From positions 1-5,500 of the forward strand of contig DAOVVW010000094.1 of assembly GCA_030636965.1 (NCBI GenBank): a DNA stretch of 5,500 nt. Direction: 5' to 3'. This stretch comes from Pseudomonadota bacterium (GTDB lineage: Bacteria; BMS3Abin14). A program made the translations under genes and the position numbers. Below the pieces are notes generated by a model, which worked only from the letters and a program-made list of their open reading frames with translations, ran no database searches and was not told the origin of the DNA. Shown here one piece after another: positions 1 to 5,164 of this stretch (position 1 is its first letter; every line of letters begins with the position of its first letter).

Positions 1-106
1 CGATGCAATTTTGTGATTAGTTGACTTGAACCTTGGATTTTGGGTCGTTTGTCTTATAACCCAAGCCTAGGCTTTTCTCTGCGGCCCCCTGCGCTAACCC
101 TGCGGA

Positions 107-140
107 GCAGCCTGAAAGTGGCTGCACTGCGTTACAGGCT
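107..140. repeat. Two mutually exclusive short inverted repeats
   Basis: GCAGCC (107-112) and GGCTGC (120-125) form a perfect 6-bp stem with a 7-nt loop. AGCCTG (109-114) and CAGGCT (135-140) form a second 6-bp stem that shares bases with the first, so only one can form at a time. The position is about 50-80 bases past the last stop codon, where a 3'-end or RNA-stabilising hairpin could sit, but no U-tract follows. Stems this short can arise by chance. Confidence 0.3.
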
Positions 141-167
141 CTTATCTCTTTAGGTAAATCCAAACTC

Positions 168-188
168 CTGCCTTCTGCCTCTTGCCTG
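168..188. repeat. Imperfect heptamer repeat, three units
   Basis: Three consecutive 7-base units, CTGCCTT, CTGCCTC and TTGCCTG, run directly into the TAG stop of the M20 peptidase gene (stop at 189-191). Read on the gene's strand they are purine-rich AGGCA-type units. Short heptamer arrays of this kind are known from intergenic regions of several bacteria. Here there are only three diverged units, so it may be a degenerate remnant or simple low-complexity sequence. Confidence 0.4.
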
Positions 189-1343
189 CTATTCACCTGC
201 TGCTAATTTATGAAGCAGAACAGCTGTAAGCGCTATTCTCTCGAAGAGTGACTCACGCAAAATATACTCATCTGGCGAGTGATCCATATCTCCAATGGGA
301 CCCATGCCGTCCAGGGTGGGAATCCCCTCGTCTATGAGGAAGTTCGCGTCGGATGTACCTCCCCTGCTTTCCTGCCCTACCTTCTGACCCAGCTCTTTTG
401 CCGCGGTTTTGACCATTTTATAGATATGGTCTGTGCCGTCCACGGGACAGCCCGCCGGACGCCTGTGGTCACATTCGATAACAGCAGAGCACTCTGGGTT
501 TTGAGGTTTTTTTACAACCTCCTTGATCTTTTCGAGGACCTCGTCTTCCGCATCACCGTCCCAGAAACGAAACTCGAAGTTGGCCACTGCATGATCCGGG
601 ACCATGTTGGTAACGGTTCCTCCACTTATCAGGCCCACATTGATGGAGATACCTTTTTCAGGATCGTTCATATTTTCGAGGGCAAGAACCATCTGCGAGA
701 TCTCCACTACCGCACTAGCCTTGGCCCCGCCCTTGACTCCCGCATGCCTGGCTTTTCCGGTCACACTGAGTTTGTACCGCCTGATGCCCCGCCGGGCCTT
801 TACCACCTCCCCTTCCAGGCCGCCGCACTCGAAAACCAGACCGTAGGCAGCTCCCTGGGCAAGGTCCCTTATAAGGTTGTACGAAGATCCGGAACCTGTT
901 TCCTCATCTCCATTAATCAGACACCTTAGGGGAATATTTTCCAGGATCTTGAACTCTTCAAGTATACGCAGCGCATATACCATAACAGCGATCCCGCCCT
1001 TCATGTCAGCAGTGCCTGGACCAAAGAGTTTTTCTTCAGATTCCGTGAATTCCTGGAACTCCGAATCGGGGGGGAATACGGTGTCGAGGTGTCCTACAAT
1101 TACTATTGGTTGACTGGCAGAGTCCTGATTTGTATAGATGTGGTGATTTACACCCTTGTAATCATTTACAGCCCTGTGGGACAGCCTCGCGGGCATCCCT
1201 GAGGCTACCATCTTTCCGACACGGTTTATGCCCTCGGGGTTCCCTGAATACGTGTTGATCTGGACCAGTTCCTTCAGGAAGGCAACTATCTCAGGGCGTT
1301 GAGTATCAACAGCCTGCTGTACCTTCGCCGCCAGGTTGTCCAA
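189..1343 (-). CDS. M20-family zinc metallopeptidase, carboxypeptidase G2-like
   Basis: This is a complete 384-residue M20 (ArgE/DapE/CPG2) hydrolase, a cytoplasmic two-zinc enzyme that removes C-terminal amino acids from peptides or N-acyl groups from amino acids. Expected metal ligands are His85 (GHLDTVF), bridging Asp113 (GTADMKGG), Glu148 (GDEETGS), Glu172 (FECGG) and His355 (GDMDHSPDE). Asp87 and the catalytic base Glu147 are present. The dimerisation lid spans roughly residues 182-292, with His200 in GKARHAG and Asn246 in GTVTNMVPD. There is no signal peptide. The start is TTG, three bases after the TAA of the aminomutase gene; an in-frame stop lies just upstream and the N-terminus has family length, so TTG is the best start. 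A GGA about 9 bases upstream is only a weak ribosome site, which suggests coupled translation. HLDTVF and GGTSDANF look most like glutamate carboxypeptidase (CPG2) relatives, but substrate is not determined. Deacylation of an N-acyl amino acid is an alternative. Confidence 0.93.
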   Translation of the reverse strand: MDNLAAKVQQAVDTQRPEIVAFLKELVQINTYSGNPEGINRVGKMVASGMPARLSHRAVNDYKGVNHHIYTNQDSASQPIVIVGHLDTVFPPDSEFQEFTESEEKLFGPGTADMKGGIAVMVYALRILEEFKILENIPLRCLINGDEETGSGSSYNLIRDLAQGAAYGLVFECGGLEGEVVKARRGIRRYKLSVTGKARHAGVKGGAKASAVVEISQMVLALENMNDPEKGISINVGLISGGTVTNMVPDHAVANFEFRFWDGDAEDEVLEKIKEVVKKPQNPECSAVIECDHRRPAGCPVDGTDHIYKMVKTAAKELGQKVGQESRGGTSDANFLIDEGIPTLDGMGPIGDMDHSPDEYILRESLFERIALTAVLLHKLAAGE

Positions 1344-1346
1344 GGT

Positions 1347-2642
1347 TTACATTCCGTTCTCATCTGAACTGTTATTCCGCTCATCCGGATAGTTGAGAAT
1401 GTGACCTCCCCACGTCCGAATAAGCGGAGCCCCATCCACATTTGGGTTGAGAAGATATTGGGGGAAAATAGGCGTCTTGCCCCTGCCATCAGGAGCGGTG
1501 ATGATGAACGTTGGAACGGCCATTCCGGAGGTATAGCCCCTCAGGTGCTCAATAATGTTCAGACCGTCAGATATGGTCGTCCTGAAGTGCCTGATCCCTT
1601 CAACCTTCTTGCAGTTAAATATATAGTATGGGGCAACCTTGATCCTGAGAAGCTCCTGCATAAGCTTCTTCATGACATGCGGGTTGTTATTGATTCCCTT
1701 CAGAAGGACTGTCTGATCCCTTACGATAACTCCTGCCTTGGTCAGCATATCAACCGCCTTCCGGGCCTCGGGAGTTACCTCCTTCGGGTGGTTAAACTGC
1801 GTCTGAAGGTAAACAGGATCGTGTTTTTCAAGCATCTTGCACAACTCGGGCGTTACCCTCTGCGGGAGTGAGCAGACCATCCTGGATCCGAGCCTCTTTA
1901 TCTCTACATGAGGAATTTCATCAAGCTCCGTCAGGATGTGATCCAGCTGGCTGTCTGAAAGTGAAAGTGCGTCACCTCCTGTGAGGAGAACATCTCTAAT
2001 CTCCTCATTTTTCCTGACGTAATCCAAAGCCTCGTTGATCATTCTCTTCGGGTAGATAACATCCGTTGTGTCGATATCCATCCGTCTCAGGCAGTGGCGG
2101 CAAACCATGCCGCACTGGTTTGTTACGTTGATTATCAGTCTGTCCGGATAGAGCCGGGAGATAAGCGGCGCCGGGGAATTGTACTTGATTATTGGCGGAT
2201 CGGCGATCTCGGAGCTGTCCATGAACTCATTAATTGAGGGTATTGCCTGCTTCCTGATCGGACAGTTCCTGTCCTCAGGATCCATGAGGCTAGCGTAATA
2301 AGGTGATATATACCACCTGTACTGCCCACCTGCTTTCTCGATATCAGCAAATTCATCTGCCTCCATATGGACGATCTCGCTTAGCACTTTCACGGATCCT
2401 ATGCGGTTCCTCCGATGCCACTTGTAGTCCTTCCAGTCCATTGCTGTGCCTCCGAGGACTTTCAGGATTCGCTTCTTCATCTTTTTGTAATCATCGTGCA
2501 GGTCAAAACCCGTCAGGATAGAGTCCTTAACCGCAAAGTAGTCCCCATCGAGGGCTTTTACCTCCGCTGACCGCGCTTTTGCAACAGATCGGTCCCTCTT
2601 CCTGACCTCCATCTGTCGATATGACTGCATTGCCTTAGCCAC
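1347..2642 (-). CDS. KamA-family radical SAM/PLP 2,3-aminomutase, probably glutamate-type rather than lysine-type
   Basis: This complete 431-residue enzyme belongs to the lysine 2,3-aminomutase family, which moves an alpha-amino group to the beta carbon using a [4Fe-4S] cluster, S-adenosylmethionine and PLP. The radical SAM motif is Cys177-x3-Cys181-x2-Cys184, followed by GGD at 222-224 for SAM binding. The PLP lysine is Lys389 in GRGKTP. Arg186 matches clostridial LAM Arg134, which binds the substrate carboxylate. LAM Asp293 and Asp330, which bind the lysine side-chain amine, align with Lys345 (NCKKVEG) and Thr382 (IITAPDG). Clostridial glutamate 2,3-aminomutase has Lys and Asn at these places, so beta-lysine synthesis is unlikely and beta-glutamate is the leading guess. 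Residues 1-70 are a basic, charged N-terminal extension; residues 70-150 are the usual family helical region. The start is GTG with a GGGAGG ribosome site 7 bases upstream; ATG at codon 5 is the alternative. The enzyme is probably oxygen-sensitive. No AblB-type acetyltransferase follows it. Confidence 0.93.
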   Translation of the reverse strand: MAKAMQSYRQMEVRKRDRSVAKARSAEVKALDGDYFAVKDSILTGFDLHDDYKKMKKRILKVLGGTAMDWKDYKWHRRNRIGSVKVLSEIVHMEADEFADIEKAGGQYRWYISPYYASLMDPEDRNCPIRKQAIPSINEFMDSSEIADPPIIKYNSPAPLISRLYPDRLIINVTNQCGMVCRHCLRRMDIDTTDVIYPKRMINEALDYVRKNEEIRDVLLTGGDALSLSDSQLDHILTELDEIPHVEIKRLGSRMVCSLPQRVTPELCKMLEKHDPVYLQTQFNHPKEVTPEARKAVDMLTKAGVIVRDQTVLLKGINNNPHVMKKLMQELLRIKVAPYYIFNCKKVEGIRHFRTTISDGLNIIEHLRGYTSGMAVPTFIITAPDGRGKTPIFPQYLLNPNVDGAPLIRTWGGHILNYPDERNNSSDENGM

Positions 2643-2661
2643 TTAACTGCCTCCCTGGTGC

Positions 2662-2689
2662 CGTTCTGTACTGTTTAAGTTACAGAACG
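2662..2689. promoter_or_regulatory. Perfect 9-bp inverted repeat in the ligase-aminomutase gap
   Basis: CGTTCTGTA (2662-2670) and TACAGAACG (2681-2689) are exact inverted copies around a 10-base centre. The element fills much of the only sizeable gap inside the operon and ends a few bases upstream of the GGGAGG ribosome site (2650-2655) of the aminomutase gene. As DNA it could be an operator. As RNA it would be a stable hairpin separating two cistrons, able to act in mRNA processing or in setting translation of the aminomutase. A second palindrome, GAACGTTC (2685-2692), overlaps its edge. No T-run follows on the minus strand, so it is not an ordinary terminator. Confidence 0.5.
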
Positions 2690-2705
2690 TTCGTGACACA
2701 TTAGT

Positions 2706-4124
2706 TTATTTTCGAATCTCCCTGAAAGTTCTCTTTACCTCTTCAGCACCCGCTGAAAGGGCGCTTTGTACATCATCGCAATTATCGGCAACTGCAATAA
2801 CTCTTGCGAGGAATCCCCCCGCTTTCTGCCTTATGGGATCACCCACGTGATCCTCAATGAGATACCTCTTCCCGGTATACTCTTTCTTGTATGCGTTCTC
2901 AAAGAGCTCGAACTGCGTACCCTCGGGAGTTAGATGCCCGTGAATCTCTATATCCACGTTCACCTTGAAGTTATGGATCCCCCAGCAGAGCTCCTCACTT
3001 CCAAGATCTATCTCACGTATACCATCAGGCAGCCTTCCCTCGGTAACAGCCATGAACTCCAGCTCGGGGAAGTAGGGGTGGCCTGGCAGATGATGCATCA
3101 TGGTGAGAGTAGTTTCAAAGGTTGTACCCTGTTTTCTGGCATTGATCTCAATAAAATGGATGTCCTGATTCCTGTCCACTATATAGTCACAACCGAATAC
3201 GCCCCTGTAGCCGATCTTTCCGATGTGCGCTCCTATTTCCCGCGTCATCTCCTTCAGATCTCTGACAGTTTCTTCGCCTAGCACAGTAGGATAAGTGGAA
3301 CCCTTGAACTGGGTCCCAACAATATTCTGATCTGCAACTGTGGCTATGTAGACCTGATCCTCCCCCGCCACAATTCCCAGCACAGTGGGATCATGTTCGT
3401 GTTCTATAAAACGGGTAACGATGAACTTGCCCTCTGAGCCTCCGAAACGCTCTTCAATTTCAAGTACACTGTCTGTGATGATGGAGTTCGATCCGCCAGC
3501 GCTGTATTCGCCGGAGACAAAAACCGAGTGGCCCTGTTCAAGGATCTGTTTTGCCGATTCAAGGGCAGAGGCAAGTGATTCGTTCCCGCCTCCGGATGGA
3601 ACGGGAATACCCAGGTTTTTCACTATCTCGTACTGGATAAGCTTGTTATTAAGGAAACGGGCAAGTTTGGGATCAGGCCCAACAAGTCTTACAGAATCCC
3701 CGTCAACGAGGCTCATGGCTTCCTTTGACTCGAACATATTAATGTATACAGAACCCTGACGGTCAACCAGCATATCCACCAGGTTCTTCAGGTACGCATT
3801 GGCGCTGACCTCTGCGGCAAATACTGAACCAGGTATTCGCACATTGTGGTGTATCCCCGTCTTCTCATACAGGTCCATGGCGCTGGAGTTGATCACCACC
3901 AGATTTCTGTGGCTGGGCCGGGTGAGAACATCGGGAACCACAGCAATAAAGTCGATCTCCTTACCGTACAACTTCTCAAGGGGCCTCTTCATCAGGCTGT
4001 TGAGCCAATAGGCCTTTATCTCGCCAACGTAAAGGAAGTATGCTTTGTCCGGATCAAGGTTTACGTTGGTGTAGATAAGCTCGGATGTTTCCCGAGCTTC
4101 ATCTGTCAGGATCTGTGATCTCAT
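2706..4124 (-). CDS. ATP-grasp domain protein, putative carboxylate-amine ligase
   Basis: This complete 472-residue cytoplasmic protein has ATP-grasp architecture; such enzymes activate a carboxylate as an acyl-phosphate and join it to an amine or thiol. Residues 1-150 form the pre-ATP-grasp region. The ATP-grasp core begins near Asn160-Lys161, with LGIPVP at 171-176. A glycine/serine-rich loop lies at 204-213, and residues 238-244 (RFIEHEH) resemble the hinge. Metal-binding residues are Asp313 (GCDY) and the Glu326-x-Asn328 pair (FIEINAR). The C-terminal part, with GGFLARVIAVA at 436-446, recalls the last lobe of biotin carboxylase or PurD. I cannot assign a substrate. The ATG shares one base with the TAA of the upstream gene (TAATG), so translation is probably coupled; a GGTGAG lies 3 bases before the start. 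It lies upstream of the aminomutase and peptidase in the same transcription direction, so joining a beta-amino acid to another acid or amine is a reasonable inference. An unrelated ligase role remains possible. Confidence 0.88.
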   Translation of the reverse strand: MRSQILTDEARETSELIYTNVNLDPDKAYFLYVGEIKAYWLNSLMKRPLEKLYGKEIDFIAVVPDVLTRPSHRNLVVINSSAMDLYEKTGIHHNVRIPGSVFAAEVSANAYLKNLVDMLVDRQGSVYINMFESKEAMSLVDGDSVRLVGPDPKLARFLNNKLIQYEIVKNLGIPVPSGGGNESLASALESAKQILEQGHSVFVSGEYSAGGSNSIITDSVLEIEERFGGSEGKFIVTRFIEHEHDPTVLGIVAGEDQVYIATVADQNIVGTQFKGSTYPTVLGEETVRDLKEMTREIGAHIGKIGYRGVFGCDYIVDRNQDIHFIEINARKQGTTFETTLTMMHHLPGHPYFPELEFMAVTEGRLPDGIREIDLGSEELCWGIHNFKVNVDIEIHGHLTPEGTQFELFENAYKKEYTGKRYLIEDHVGDPIRQKAGGFLARVIAVADNCDDVQSALSAGAEEVKRTFREIRK

Positions 4125-4615
4125 TATCTCACCACACCCCTAACGGGTAGAGCTCTAAAGCCACGATAACGGGTCTTCCTGTCCTTGTACACGTAACCAC
4201 GGGAAAAGTTGTACGCAAAAGCAGAGATAGAACGCTCATCGGAAGACCAGATAAATCCACAACTGAGTTCGATCAACGGGGGCGTCTTTACCCGATGGCC
4301 GCATATCGTTTCGTACTTTTCAAGAGTTTCATCGAAAAGCGTCTCAAGCTCCTTTATGGTCGGCATACGCCAGTCGTCATAGGCATAGATACCGAGGATG
4401 ATATTCTCGCTGTAAAGCTTCGCATCGAGCCAGATTATGTCTCCCATGCTATCAGTCTGTGCCCACATGAGGCCGGTTTTACTATAGGTCACGGTTCCGT
4501 CGCCGTTATCGACAAAACGATCATCCGCCCGGACTATACCGGCTGTCAATATTATCAGGCACAGAATAACTGGCATGATCAAGAAACTGGAAATCCGGTT
4601 CTTCTTCAAACTCAT
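4124..4615 (-). CDS. Exported DUF1566 (Lcl_C-like) domain protein
   Basis: This small protein of 163 residues has a typical Sec signal peptide: basic KKNR, a hydrophobic stretch at about residues 9-28, and a likely cut after VRA-30. There is no lipobox, so it is probably periplasmic or secreted. The mature part matches the DUF1566/Lcl_C pattern: DNGDGTVTYSKTGLMWAQ near the N-terminus, then DWRMPTIKEL (81-90), FIWSSDE (121-127) and the closing RGFRALPVR. This fold is related to C-type-lectin/sulfatase-modifying-factor folds; its function is mostly unknown. Cys105 and Cys119 could pair outside the cytoplasm. I start it at ATG 4615 because the signal peptide begins there and a run of nine G lies immediately upstream as a ribosome site. 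A GTG start at 4639 would give 171 residues but lacks a Shine-Dalgarno sequence. Its stop overlaps the ligase ATG by one base. An exported protein inside a metabolic operon is unexpected. Confidence 0.85.
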   Translation of the reverse strand: MSLKKNRISSFLIMPVILCLIILTAGIVRADDRFVDNGDGTVTYSKTGLMWAQTDSMGDIIWLDAKLYSENIILGIYAYDDWRMPTIKELETLFDETLEKYETICGHRVKTPPLIELSCGFIWSSDERSISAFAYNFSRGYVYKDRKTRYRGFRALPVRGVVR

Positions 4616-4616
4616 T

Positions 4617-4625
4617 CCCCCCCCC
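4617..4625 (-). promoter_or_regulatory. G9 homopolymer acting as ribosome site
   Basis: On the coding strand nine consecutive G residues end one base before the ATG of the DUF1566 gene. The tract is the only purine-rich ribosome site for that start. Homopolymers of this length slip during replication. A length change would alter spacing for the ATG start, or shift the frame if the upstream GTG at 4639 is used. Confidence 0.45.
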
Positions 4626-4646
4626 TGGGTCTGGCACACGAGATTT

Positions 4647-5141
4647 TCATCGGGCTACACTCGGTACCAGAAGAACAGGGATATTAACCCTCTTCAGAAC
4701 TTTGCGGGCAACACTCCCGACAAAGGTGTGCTCCGTGATTCCCTTGCCGTGGCTACCCATAACAAGCATGTCCGCTCCAAGCTTGTCGATCATATTGAGG
4801 ATCTCGATCACGGCGTCTCCCTCGTAAACGTGAATATCTTTGATCCTCTCCGTTCCACCCCTGGGGTCATTTTCCTGCGTCTCCTTATTAAGCTTGTCGA
4901 CCCTTTCCCTGATAGCAGCCACCGTTTCCTCTTTTTTCTCATTAATCAGCTCCGAAAACCGGTCTTCTCCCATAAAGGAGGCTATGGGCACAGCCATGGC
5001 CGCGTCAAAACTGGGGATGATATGCAGCAGTTGGATCCGGGCGTCATGCACTCGGGCTTCCGCAATTGATGCCAATAGGACCTGGTCTGAGTTTTCAGAA
5101 AGGTCTACGGCACATAGTATGGTTTTGATTTTGAAGGACAT
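4647..5141 (-). CDS. Universal stress protein, UspA family, ATP-binding type
   Basis: This complete single-domain UspA protein of 164 residues is a soluble cytoplasmic alpha/beta protein that normally dimerises and raises survival under stress. It opens with the usual first strand KTILCAVDLSENS, where Asp13 lies at the nucleotide site. It ends with the G-2x-G-9x-G-S/T motif: Gly129-Ser-His-Gly132, nine residues, then Gly142-Ser143. That motif places it in the ATP-binding branch. The closing strand is IPVLLVP. A charged helix at about 58-92 is longer than in minimal UspA proteins. The start is ATG with GAGGG 7 bases upstream (5149-5153). It is the first gene of the operon, so the promoter must lie in or beyond the tandem repeat that begins about 23 bases upstream. 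Its presence hints that the operon answers stress, but Usp genes are common and this is weak evidence. Confidence 0.95.
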   Translation of the reverse strand: MSFKIKTILCAVDLSENSDQVLLASIAEARVHDARIQLLHIIPSFDAAMAVPIASFMGEDRFSELINEKKEETVAAIRERVDKLNKETQENDPRGGTERIKDIHVYEGDAVIEILNMIDKLGADMLVMGSHGKGITEHTFVGSVARKVLKRVNIPVLLVPSVAR

Positions 5142-5164
5142 CTTTTTTCCCTCGCTGCATTATT

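Larger units (their letters stand above)
1..188. other. Noncoding region downstream of the operon
   Basis: No reading frame of useful length starts or ends here on either strand. The stretch lies 3' of the last gene of the minus-strand operon. It holds several short inverted repeats: TTGGGT/ACCCAA (40-45 and 59-64), a 12-bp perfect palindrome AAGCCTAGGCTT (63-74), and overlapping stems at 107-140. A short heptamer repeat sits against the stop codon. None of the stems is followed on the minus strand by a T-rich tract, so I cannot name a rho-independent terminator. The operon may end rho-dependently or beyond the window. Confidence 0.6.

Noticed and set aside
33..60. Plus-strand promoter-like pair TTGGAT and TATAAC with 16-base spacing
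   Set aside because: The -35 is poor and there is no plus-strand gene downstream; it would only produce antisense RNA.
40..140. Rho-independent terminator after the M20 gene
   Set aside because: Stems are six bases or shorter and no T-rich tract follows on the minus strand.
279..929. Plus-strand open frame of 216 codons opposite the M20 gene
   Set aside because: It lies wholly antisense to a gene with all catalytic motifs, and its translation shows no recognisable domain.
1401..1871. Plus-strand open frame of 156 codons opposite the aminomutase gene
   Set aside because: Shadow of the well-supported aminomutase; no domain and no convincing ribosome site.
1347..2642. Lysine 2,3-aminomutase of the N-acetyl-beta-lysine osmolyte pathway
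   Set aside because: Both lysine-binding aspartates are missing and no acetyltransferase gene is adjacent.
4295..5069. Two overlapping plus-strand open frames opposite the DUF1566 and UspA genes
   Set aside because: Both are antisense to motif-confirmed genes and cross a gene boundary, as expected for chance open frames.
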